This document shows, piece after piece, positions 1-12,600 of a DNA stretch of 64,000 nucleotides. How positions within the stretch are numbered: position 1 is the first letter of the stretch; every line of letters begins with the position of its first letter. Made by a program: the position numbers and the translations under genes. The notes beneath the pieces are model-generated. The model searched no databases. It was not told where the DNA came from and was given only the letters and a program-made list of their open reading frames with translations. Source of the stretch: Anaeramoeba flamelloides (Eukaryota; Metamonada; Anaeramoebidae); assembly GCA_027625915.1 (NCBI GenBank), contig JANTQA010000023.1, forward strand, positions 23,994,001-24,058,000, given 5' to 3'.

Positions 1-360
1 CTCTTTTCTTTGGATTCGTGAATGCACAAGTTAATGCCTGATAAAACCTAGTCAAGTATTTATCTATAAATGGTTCAATTTGATTAGACATAAAGATTTG
101 GCATAATGTTGAATATGCACATTCAATACCTTCATCAAAATTTTTATGTCGGCCAGAGACTGCTTCAAATAGCCAATCGCCAAAAATGTTTAAAATGGTA
201 TTACCAGATGGTGGATCGGGTAAATATTTGATTTCCTCTGAATTTGGGTTTTTAATTGCTTGTTGAAATGTTAAAAATAAATTTACTAATTGTTGAATTC
301 CTTTCATTGAAATAAGAAATAATTTTGGTTCTTTTAAATCATTAGGGTTATCAATTAAAT
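1..360 (-). CDS. RALGAPB: RalGAP-beta exon (last seen; continues past the window start)
   Basis: The acceptor TTTTTAG lies at 361-367 and the exon opens in phase 1. It encodes LIDNPNDLKEPKLFLISMKGIQQLVNLF in short blocks, then NTILNIFGDWLFEAV and FIDKYLTRFYQALTCAF. In the animal protein the corresponding order is LSNPVDL, then SILNLFGSWLFDA, then AYLSRFYMLL. The frame is still open at base 1. Confidence 0.8.
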
Positions 361-563
361 CTAAAAATATGAATTCAATTTGAATTTATAAAATTATTAT
401 TATTATGAATTAAATATTTGTTTTTTTTTATATTTATTTCGATATTAATTTTAGAGTTTATGTAGAATATTAAAAAATTTATTTTTATTGGATGGTGATT
501 GATATAAAGTGATGGATTGGATTGTTAGCACGATAAATGGATTTATTAAATTGGGTGTGTTTG

Positions 564-607
<44 letters not shown>

Positions 608-3600
608 AATGTATGTATATGTATATGTTGTTTATAATTTAATATTTAAATAAATTAAAGGATAAAAATTAAAATTAGTTTCAAATAATAAAAAATGATT
701 TTTTAAAAAATTACAAAAAAAAAAAAAAAATCAAACGTAAAGTTTTATGCCAAACAAAAATTAATAAATCTTTTTTTAATTGTACCCTTGATGGAGAAAA
801 TTGAATGTTATTGGTTTTTGGCCTATTTGAGTTGTTTTTATAAATAATTTGGAAATAAAAATAAAAAAATACAAATAAATAAAAATGTAAAAAAAAAAAT
901 TTTAGATTATTTAAAAGTTTCAATAATTAATGATTTTTTATCATAGCATTTTTAAAAATTTTTTCAAATAAATTTAAAATTATTTTTAATGAATTTAAAA
1001 TTTATTTTTGATGAAAAGAGTATTGAAATAAATTACTTGAATCGAAAAATATAATCATCTTTCGCATTCTATTATCAATAAATAACAAATTAAAAAAAAG
1101 AAATTATCTTTTAAATTGGTAATGGACATATCGAAAAAAAGAAGGTGGAAAGAAAAGATATTATTTTTTTTGTAGAAAAAAACTCAAAATTTTACAATTT
1201 TTGTAAAAAAAAAATTTATTAAATAAATTATCTGATAAATACTAAATTAGAACCATTAACTAATTGAAATGTTAACAATTATTTATAAATTTAGAATACC
1301 CACAAAACAAAAAATAAAAAATTAAAAATCAAAATAAAAAAAAAATCATGAGTGTGTAAAAAATTTTGGAGAGATGATTTAGCAAAAAAATGTATTGGTA
1401 AATTTATTTAAATTTCATTAACAATTATTGATCGATCAAATAGTTAGATACTATCAACTAATTTTATTTGAGTATTTCTGTTTTGAAGAACATAACTTTA
1501 ACCTAATATCAACCGTTGAAAAAAATATTTCGATCTAAAGAAATAGGTTACTTAATTCAAAAAATGAAATGAAAACAAAAAAACTAAAAGATGATAAAAA
1601 TGTTTGAAAAATTAAAATTATTTTCTTGATTGAAGGAAAGTGTAATTGATATTATTTTAACTTTTGTAACCTTTTCCAACTCTTTGAAGGGGTTGTTAAG
1701 GTTTAAAAGAAACTAAGCAATTCATTTAATCTGATAATGAGAGAATTTTGAAGATATTAAATTTGAGACTTCTTTCGTGACTAAATTCGTAGCTAAATTT
1801 GTGGTTTTAAATTCAAATAGTGTCTCGATATTAGCCATTAGAAGTATTTTAAACTCAATTTAGTTTTCTAGGATTTTGTGGTAAGAAAATAAAAAAATGT
1901 ATCGGTAAATTTGTTTAAATTCCCTTAACAATTATTGATCAATCAAAAGGTTAGATAACACCAAATAATATTATTTCAGTTCTTCTATTTAAAAGAAGCC
2001 CCAAACTTTAACCTAATATCAGTCGTTAGAAAAATTCTTAATTGATCGAACAAAACAGGTTACGTAATTGAAAAAATGGAATGAAAACAAAAAACTCAAA
2101 AGATGAAAAAATGATTGAAATATTTTACAAAAAACAGTATTATTTGCAAACCGAATGAAATTGTATTTTTGTTGTTCTTTGGGCTGTTTTAACTGTGAGG
2201 AAAATTTTGAATTTTAGTTTCGATATAATTTTTTTTTTACTTTTTACTTTTTTTTATTTTTAGTTTTTTTTTTATCATCCATTAAAGTCGAAGGAAAAGA
2301 TCATTTTATAAATGGAAGATGCAAGAAGATACAAAGTGGTTCAAACGGTGGTTGTTTTGATTCAAATCAACTTTAGGTCTGTCTAGGACGGTTGTCTTGT
2401 ACTGGAATAGATTTGACGATTATAGTTGCCTTTGACTTTGCACTGGGATTTAATTTTTGAAATCTTTGTAATGTAATTGGTGGTGATTAAAGAAAAAAAA
2501 ACGATTATTCTAATTCTTAAATGAAAAATATTTTACAAACTAAAAAAAGTTGATTATTTTTCAATGGGTTAAAAGGTTCTGAAATGAATTTTCTTTGCAT
2601 TTTAAAAGATTTGTATTTGAAAAATTTTCTTTTTTTAGTTCGAATTTTTTTTTTTTATTTCTCCACTTTAAAAAATAGAAAGTTATTCTTCCTTTAAAAA
2701 TAAATCAATCAAGAATAATAATAATAAAATTTGATTCTTTCAATAAATATGTAATTTCAAAATTGAGTTTTTGAAAGTCTGTCTTTATTGCTTTGATTTG
2801 GAAATAATCGCTTTGTTATGTTACGAGTTTGGTCTGGAAGAACGAGAAATATGATATTGTTCGAAGTGATATAAGATGATATTGTGGAGGAGTTTGAAGA
2901 ACGACGATTAATATAATCTTAGCACCAGAAGAATATCATAATATTTTGAGTCTGGAAAGGGATCCAAAACGAGGAATTATAACTGGTGATTTTTGAACAA
3001 ATGAAACAATATGAGATGCTATTTATTTTTTCAACTCGGGATCTAACTCTACACAACAAGACACAAAACAAACAAATTTAAACCAAAACAACTAATTTGT
3101 TATTTTTTAATGGTACTTTGAATAACTTGTTCTTCAAAGGACCTTTTTCTCTCCCAATGGAGTTATCGAAAACACTCAAGTTAAATTTTACATTTTCATA
3201 CATTGAGGATAAAACTTGATTTAAAATTCAACAGAGACAAACAAGATCTGAGAACATGATTTTTTTTCTAAAATCTTCTAAATCTAAAAATCTTCTAAAA
3301 AATTTTAATTGAAGAAAGCAAGAAGTAAATGTTTTTAGAAGGTGTTTTGGTTTTTAAAAACTTTTATTTTTAAAAAATGAAGAATTTGTGATTGAATTTC
3401 AAAAAAGTAAGGAATTCTTGAAAAACTTTCCCGAATTTTTATTAAATTTTGAAACTTTAAACTGATAAAATTGTTTAGAAACTGTAATTGATGATAGTTT
3501 ATTAAAAAATAAAAAGGACAATAACTTCATTCATCTCTACAATAAAAATTTTTGAAAGATCAAAATCAAATATAAATTATTTATCTGTAAATTCACTTTA

Positions 3601-6600
3601 CGAAGGTTCCCCTTTGAGAATTGTGTCGTTTGTTGATTTATTTTAATTATTCTATTTCAGAGTTGCTTTTATTTTTCAAGAAGAAGTAAAAATTTGTTTC
3701 TAGTGTTTTACAATTCAAGTACTGAACAGGATGTTGTAAATAACCAATGTTGTCAAACTTTAACGGATTACTAAAATTTAAGTAAATTTTTTTTTAGATT
3801 TGAGTCTTGGAAAACAGCAAAAGATACAGACAAACTTGGTTTGTATTGAAAAAGGAATTTTGAGATTAGGTTTAGAATTAATGCATATGGTTTCAAAAAA
3901 AAATTATACTTTTGTTACTGAAACATTTCGTCATAATTACAAATTTTGTAAAATTTAAGTCTTTTTTTTGTTAAAAAAATTCACTGGATATTTCAAGATC
4001 CACTTTATACGTTTTTAAAATTTTCTTCAAATAACCCTATTCCTTGGTTCTGTGTTTTTTTCATCCAAATTATTTATTTCGTTTATTGAGACAGTTAATC
4101 AATATTTTTTTCATGAGTTAAATTTTTGTAATAAGTTAAAGTTAAAAACATAGGTTATTTCTATCCACTGAATACTTTTAGACAAATCATTTACTGGTGT
4201 TTGAATTAAAAATTGGGAAAAATTTTGAAACACCTTTCCCATTTATCTTTCATAAATCGAGTTTTCAAATAAGTAAGCTGTAATTTAAAAACTCTATTTG
4301 AAAAAGGAAATTAATAATGAAGTAAATTTTTTATCCTATTTAAAATTCAATATCCATTATTTTTTTCTTCATTTATGTTCAACACACACTTTAACTTCAA
4401 TTTGGAAAGAAATTGATTTTATTAAGAATAGTATACTTCTGAGCTAGGTTAATGGTTTGGAATTTCTGATCATTCAAAATTGGTTCTCAAAATCTTATAA
4501 TTTTCAAAAAAAGTAAAAATCAAAACAAATTTGAAAAAAAATTGAATAACTTGAACTTAAAAACTTTCCTCATTGGTATGTGAGTATTTTTTTGTTTACT
4601 AGAATTTTAAATTTAAACCAAATCCATTTTGACAACAGTAATTGTTGAAAAATAATTTAGGAAAAAAATTGACAATATTTTTTTACAAAACCCAATCCGA
4701 AATTCTTTAATTTATCAAATTTAAAGTTTAAAAAACCCAAAACACCTTTTAAAAGCATTGTCTGATCGTTTTCTACAATAAAAATTTTTTAGAAGATTTT
4801 TAGATTTAGAAGATTTTAGAAAATTTTATTTTTACTCCTAGATCTCCCAACTTTTCAACAAGTCTCTATCTCCACTTTTATTTCATGCTTATTTAGAAAC
4901 AACAGAAGGCGATCAAGCATAAAACACGAATCTATTATGTGTTCTTAACTGTGACTGATTTTGAGCTATTCCTCTAAAAATTTCTTAACTTGACGTTTTC
5001 GCAATAAAAATGTTTTTTTTTTTTTAATTTTTTTCAAAAATTTGTGATGTTTTTTTCTATTTTCAAATCCTTCTATTAATGGTCTCTTCTCTCTTTTTCG
5101 AAGAAAAAAAGAGACCAAATGTATTTTTTTATTTTTTAAAAATGATATTGATTTCTTTTGAACGAAAACCAAAAACGTTGTTTGGTTTTCGGAATTTTTT
5201 TTTAAACAAAGAAAGGAAATTTATTCAATTTCCAACCTTTAAGGGAAAATTTACGGACTTTTTTCTTTGTCGTCTATCGAACAAATAATTGGGTTCCTTG
5301 AACCAAATTAATTTTCCAATGTCATAAATCCTTGAGAGCGGCGATATTTTGGGATTTGTGAGATTAAACAACGTCGCAAAAAAATTGGTTAAACTCTTCT
5401 AAAATAACTTTTAATAAAATTTTTAAAGTCTAATTTATTAGTAAAATGCTTCCTATTTTACTCAAATTGAATTCAAAATTCGAAGATCAGAAAATTTTCA
5501 AACCTTTAACTAACGATTTCCCAAAATCTTTCCACAGTGGCTACAATACTATCCTAAACTTTTTTGTGTTCTAATCTCTTTCTTATTGGTGGTTATGAGG
5601 AATTATATACTCGTAATTTTTACAAATAAAAAGTTTGAGTTTTTAAAAAAATACATAGCTTTTATATTGAATTAATAAGCAAATTAATAAATACGAAATC
5701 CCTAAATTTTAGAATTTTCTTACTTATCAAGAAAAGATCCTACTTTTTTTTTTTAAAGTCTAACAACAAAAAAAATATGTTCATTTATAAAGTAAAATTG
5801 TTTTTGGTTTTTGAATATATCTGTGTATTATATTTAGTATAGCATAAAGTGAATAAATTCAAAAACTTACAATTGAATGATAACATCCTTAGAGCCAAAA
5901 CATTTTCCATAAAAGAGATAAATTAAAGAATTTAAAAGTGCAAAAGTGGTTGATGACCATTGAATAATTGTTTCCTTCCTATGTCTCCAATTAATAAAAG
6001 CGTGTTTCAATTGTACCCACATCTCAAGTTTGCGAGTTTTAGATTTTAACCACAGATCAAAAAGAAGCTTTTATTATTGATTATTAAATTATATCATGAT
6101 ATTAAAAAACAAAATTAAGAAGTTTTATGATTAATTAGTTATTTTAAAAGGAAAAAAAAAGAAAAAAAAATAATTTGAATATAATATTTTTATAAAATGT
6201 TTCTTGTTTAAACTCGTATTTTTTTAGTAAGGATCATTTGAATAGATCTTTATGAATTCTCTCAAATTATGAAAAACATAATAAAAAAAAAAAATTTCTT
6301 AAGGCTCGAGTCATTACGATAAAAAATAATTTTTTGTAATTTTTATGAGTAAATAATACCAATCAAAAACCAATCAACATGTGACGTACTATCGATCTCC
6401 AAAAATCAACAATGAAAAAAGATGACATTTTTAGAAAAAAAGGGCCAAAGAGCGAAACCCAATTTTCAATTTGTTTGGTTAGAATATTAATTTTGAAATA
6501 TAACTTCTGTGTTAGTTTTGAAGTGTCGATCTCTTTGGCTCTTTTTTAAGATCTCGAAGATTTTTTTTTTCATCATTTTTTTCATTTCTCAAATGAGTTA

Positions 6601-9600
6601 TTTTTTTCTCGAAAGAATCTTACAAAATCCTTACTTTGTCGAATATAGATTTTTACAAAATAACCACAAATCAGATTGAATTGAATTAAATTTATTTTAA
6701 ACAGAAAGAAAACAATTTGTTTCAAATTAGGGAAATTTAACCCTTTGGGAATATTAAAATAAGAAAGGAGTATTTTTTTTTTAAAAATTTGATTTTTTGG
6801 AATTGAGATTCCTTTTTAAATTTTTTTTTTGAATTGAATTTTTTGCTAATTGTGATCATTTTTCTTTTTTTTTTGTTATTTGAATTTTTTACAAATAATA
6901 TTCCTAAGAAATTCAATTTCACAGTACCCTTCCTGGTGTCAAGTTGCCACTTGGATATGGAGCAAATCTGTGTAAGTGACTATAGCCATAAAAGATTTGT
7001 TTGATCCATATATTTTAAAATGGGTACTCAAACAACAATAAGCACTTCAATGTAGTCTCTGGTTTGTGGTTGGGTTTGGTTTGGTTTTCAAGAGTCAAGA
7101 ATAAAAAGGCAAAAAAAAATTAGTTGTCTATTGGTTTATACACAAACAGTTTTTTATTTTTTTTAACCGTATTAAATTTTAATTTTTTGATATACCATTA
7201 CTGCTTATTTGGTGATAGTTTTGATTTAAAAATAATTAGAAAAGTTGATTTTTGTTTTCTAATTTTCTTTTACCTGAAAACTGTTTTTTATTTTTTGATG
7301 AACATAATTTTCGATCAAACACAAATTTGCGTTTTTTAAATATAATAAATTGTTTGTCTCAATCTATCATCGAAAATAGATTGTGAAATTTTGATCATTC
7401 CTTTTAATTAGATCCAAATTCAACCAAAGTCTTGTTTAAAATTAGTTAATTCTTTTTTCTTTGAAACATAAAAAGATGTTATTACAAAAAAATGCAATAA
7501 AAATGAAAAATGAATTTTTTAGTGAAAAAGTCACAGAAATCACTGAAATCACAGAAATCATAGAAATAACAGAAACCAAAAAATACCCATCATTTTTGAA
7601 AAAAAAGCAAACTAATATGTTTAAAAATTCGCATTCCACCAAAAAAAAATTTATGTTCATTTCTCTGACTTTTTTTCAGAATGATCTATAATTTTATGGA
7701 TTAGCATTTCCAAATCAACTTTATTTTATTAATAGCATCTAATTTGATACTTTTCAAAAATTGCTTTGTTAAAAAAAAAAGTATTTCAAAAGATGAAAAT
7801 TTCATTTTTTTCAGTTTAAAACAAATCCCTTAACAAGATTTTTTAATTCAATATGGTATTATCGGAGGTTATTTTGGATCGGCTCTTGATTTTGGGATTT
7901 TTAAATTATTCTTAAATTTTTATTGTAATTAATATTAACTATTTCACAATTTTTAATAAAAAAAAAAAAAAAAAATTAAAGAAATCATAAAAACCATTTT
8001 TCTATTAATTTAATTATTTTGTTGAAAATCCGGTAAAAAAAAATTTTTATTTTTTGATTAATCTATAGCAGAGATATTCAATTTTAGAAATTTTAATTAA
8101 TAAACTAAAATTCAAAATGTCAACTTTATTTTAGAAAACTAAATTAAGTTTAAAATGCATAAAATGACAGTGTCTAGACTTAGTAGTGTTTATTTTAGAC
8201 ACTCTTTAGATTAGAAGTTACGAATTTAGTCACTTCAAAATTCTCTCTTTAACAGATAAAGTGTTTTAAACACTAAAATTTCTTAACAATAAACCTAAAA
8301 TTCAGAATTTTTGAAATAGTTAAAATAGTTAAAAAAATAACAATAATAAACCCCGTTCCAAAAATTTTGACACACCCAAAATCAAAAATAGGCAAAAAAA
8401 AACCCAATTTATTGTATTTTTTCAAACCTAAAATAAAACAACATTTAAGTTACCCAGTATTAATGTTTTAATAAGCAATCATTTTAACCCAAATAAAAGA
8501 AAAAAATATAAAACTCAAAAATAAAAACAGGTGGGTCCAAAATAATGAAACGAGCTGAACAAAAAATGTATTAGTAAATTTGTTGAAATTTCACCAACAA
8601 TTGTTGATCGATCAAATGAAAAGATACCATCTACCAATTGTATGTTATTTTCCAATTTAACAAACTCAACACTAACCTTCTATCAACCGTTGAAAAACAA
8701 TTTCCAGATCTAACGAAACGGATTACGTAACTTGAAAAAAGGAAATGAAAACAAAACAAAAAAGACAAAAAATGAAATTGTTGGTAAAATCAAAATTCTT
8801 TCCAATTTGAATTTAAAGTACAGTAATGATGTTCTTTCCACTATTTAAACTGTGTCCAAATTTTTGGAATCTAGTTTACAATTCCATTCAATTTGGAAAT
8901 GATTTTGATTTTTTGAAATATATTAGAATCATTTTTTTTTTTATTTCTTTGTTTTTAATCTTTTTCAATTACATAATAATTAGGTCAATCATTCAAAAAA
9001 AAAATTTGGAAATAATAAATAGTAAGTTAAAGTTGTGTTCTTTCAAAATAGAAAAACTCAAATAAAACTAGTTGATGTTATCTAACCATTTGATCGATTA
9101 ATAAATACTAATAGAATTTAAACAAATTTCACCAATCAATTTTTTTGTTATGATCATCTCCAAATTTTTTGGTAGAACATTCTTGATTTATTTTGTATCG
9201 ATAATTATTTATTTTTTGTTTTGTGGGTATATAAAAACAATAAATAATTGTTAACATTTCAATTGATTATTCGTTCTTATTTAGTATGTGTATTAGAAAA
9301 AAGTGTAACAAAAAGTTTTTAGAACAGCCCTTAATACAGTTAAAAAACTTCAATAAACCTATAACCAGTACATTCTTAAAAAAAAATTTGTGGATACTTT
9401 TTTAAAACGACTTTATTTTACATAAAATTTATTTATTTCAAAAGATTTTTTTCAAAAATTTTGAATTGGAGTTTACTTGAAGAAAGTATTATTTAAAGAT
9501 TTTTATAAACTATATTCCAAAAATTTGGACACAGTTTAAATAGTTGAAAGAATAACAATACTACACTTTAAATTCAATTTAGAAAGAATTTTGATTTTAC

Positions 9601-12600
9601 AAACTATTTTCATTTTTTGTCTTTTTTGATTTGTTTTCATTTCCTTTTTTCCAGTTACGTAATCTGTTTCGTTAGATCTGGAATTTTTTTTTTCGAAGGT
9701 TGATAGATGGTTGGTTTGAGTTTGTTAAATAGAAAAATCACATACAATTAGTAGATGGTATCTTATCATTTGATCGATCAACAATTGTTAATGAAATTTC
9801 AACAAATTTACTAATACATTTTTTGTTCAGCTCGTTTCCTTATTTTGGACACACCTGTTTTTATTTTTGAGTTTTATATTTTTTTTCTTTTATTTGGATG
9901 AAAATGATTACTTATAAAAACATTAATACTCGGTTACTTAAATGTGGTTTTATATTAGGTTTAGAAAAATACAATAAATTGGGGTTTTTTTTGCCTATTT
10001 TTGATTTTGGTGTTTCTAAAATTTTGGAATGAGGTTTAGTTTCTAAGAATAAATTGTTATTTTTAAAGTATACGATACATGTTTTTTTGTTACAAAGCAT
10101 CAATAAAATAAATGGATCTTTAAAATGAAACTTATAAAGTTTGAAAAAAAACAAAAGAAAATTTGACGAAAATCATTTAATTTTCTGTATATTCAATTTT
10201 TAAACCTTGAATATTAATAAAAATTTCTTTTAATTGTTGTTGTGTTCTTAATTTTAACAAAGTGATTCTCGAAATAGATAAATTTTAAGGTTTTTAATCA
10301 AATGGAAAAGCATCCAAAATAATAATTGAAAAATTTTTGAATCTCTAAAAAACTATTTTAGAAATAGATTAGTTTTATTTGAATCACTTCTTTTATTTTA
10401 ATTTAAAATAAATGGAGCTCATAAATAAAAAATTTTTGATTAATTTTCAGAAGGTTTTTTTATTTTTTTTTTTTTTTAAATTCCCAAATAACTAATGGTT
10501 AAAGTAATTTATTTAACATTAAGGGATTACAAGCAAAAAATTATAAAGATTAATCAAGTTGAAAATTAATCTAATCAGGCGAATTTCTGTAAATTTTTCT
10601 TTGAAATATGAGACACGAACAGTAATCTCGAGTTATCTATTTTTTTCACCTCTTTATTTAAAAGAGTGAACATTGGAAAATTAATTTAGAATTAAAAGTA
10701 TAAAAAAAAAAGATGATTCAAAAAAGAGGAACTTTTTCCCTTTGTTTTTGAAAAAGTTATTAACTATTTAATTTCTTATTTCTAAAGAATTTCATGAGAA
10801 ATTATTGTGTTTCCAATCAGCTGTCTTCTCTTAGAAATAGTCATTTAATTTATTTCAATGTTGAGGGGTTCTTTTGACTTTTTCCATTTTCTCAAATATT
10901 AAATTGAAAAATCCAATTACTATCATTTTTTAATGAATAAATAAAAATTTTTACCGTTCTGGAAAAAAAGTGAAACAGAGAAAACAAGTGAAACACTGTT
11001 TTTAATTGGGAACATTAATCGAACCTGAAAAACCTGAAAATTCAAAGTAAAATCAATTAAAAAATGAATAAATAAATAAAATAAAGACAAAATGAAGTAT
11101 TCAACACAATAACAATTTTTTTAATACTATCTTTTGGTGGAGTTGTTCTTTGGTTGATCAATTATTAAAAATTTTTTCAAAAAATTGACTATTTTTGAGA
11201 TCTCCAAAACCACACTAATACAATTTCGATATGAAAGTAGATTTAAATTGTGTTTGTTGATTTGATTGGAAATAATTTAATGGGTTATTATTTGAAGTTA
11301 ATTGGTTTCTTCTTTTAATTGATTTTACTTTTCGTTTTCAGAGTTCTTTGATTCTGTTAATGCACCCAATTAAAAACCGTGTTGAACTTTTTTTCCCAAA
11401 TTTTTCTTAAAACTTTTTTTCCAGAACAGTTATTTCAAATTCCCAAATATTTTACTAATCGTTTGTTGAAAAATCAAGTCTAAACTTTCCTAAAACCAAT
11501 TAAAAATGGAAATTGCCAGAGACTAAATTTCGATTTTCCTTCTTGTAGCTTTTGAGAGAAAATTCAAATTTTTTTTTTATTTGAATTTAATAGTTTTGTC
11601 AATGTTAGATAAAAGTAGCACCCAATTATTTTACAATTAAGAGCAAACCAAATTAGATTAAATTACACTCATTCACTTGGCTAGGATATAATAAGTTTTT
11701 TTCCACTTGCTTGGTCCATAAAAAGTATCATATATTTTGCCTTTTTTGTGTGTTTGATAATAAAATTTTATGTTGTTCCATCTTATTAAATTGCTGATTT
11801 CTTTCAAAACTGTTTACCTCAAGGCCAAAGTCTCTTGTTTAAAAAAAAAATTTCGAGACAAACAAGTAAGTAAAAGTTTTGTGTTTTTTTTTCCCAAAAA
11901 CCAATGGGCTCGGAAGTATTATTTGGAAAAGTCTTTTTGAAAAACAAAGAAGGTGCGTTTTTTGAATTTAAAAAACCGAACATATACGAGGTTATCAGAC
12001 AATTTCTTTTTAAAAATAAAGAATAAAAAATAAAAAATAGAAAAAAATAAAAATATAAAAAAACAGAAAAACAATACAAACCTTGAGGAGATGAGGTGTT
12101 AATTCTTTTGTAAGTTTTGGTTCAATATGAGAACCTTTACCCGCTAGAAGGCTGTCTGTAATTCCTACTAAAACAGAAAGCATATATAACCAAGAATCAT
12201 TATCCATCCAACCATCTTTTTTTGTTGAGATTTTTGCAAAGATATCAAGTACTTGTAAACAAAGATTAACATGGATTTTGTCTAATCCATTTGAACAATC
12301 TTTTCTTGGACTAAACAATAATGAAAAGTGTCCAAAAATTGTCTAGTTTTTGTGGAAAAGGATCAGTCATTTAAAACCAAAAGAACAAAAGAGTTTGAAT
12401 TAGCAAAAATTGAAGAGAAAAAAAAAAAAAAAAAACAAGAAAAAAAAGAACAAATTTTCTACCTTAATATATTCATTTTTGTCTTGAAGGAATTTTGGAG
12501 GAAGGTTATGTCCATTTAACCAATTTGAATAAAGTGTAATTCCTTTCTTTATAATCCCATTCTCTGATAAGGGAAGTGCAAAAGATTGGCCAGAGCATTC

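Larger units (their letters stand above)
361..5870 (-). other. Repeat-rich RalGAP-beta intron region hiding at least one exon
   Basis: This 5.5 kb stretch contains a TA/GT microsatellite at 563-607, copies of repeat families B and G at 1240-2150, a diverged inverted-repeat element at about 3255-4835, and several less AT-rich patches (2280-2490, 2830-3060, 4960-5400). The splice phases of the flanking exons prove that at least one small exon is here. The candidates I inspected by eye did not satisfy both phases, so none is annotated. Confidence 0.6.
6068..12081 (-). other. 6 kb RalGAP-beta intron
   Basis: The intron is bounded by donor GTTTGT (12076-12081) and acceptor AAAAG (around 6068), and joins exons 2 and 3 in phase 0. 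It carries family J (6355-6905), family G and the nested family B foldback (8120-10045), and family D (10961-11398). Short introns in the same window are 120-182 bp, so this intron is about 40 times longer. Confidence 0.75.

Noticed and set aside
5078-5114. Short perfect-looking hairpin GGTCTCTTC...AAAGAGACC
   Set aside because: A single copy in an AT-rich intron with no partner or conserved context; likely chance or repeat debris.
7442-7691. Overlapping small frames on both strands with TEITEI-type repeats
   Set aside because: They arise from a short ATCACAGAA-type tandem repeat; no flanking conservation was visible.
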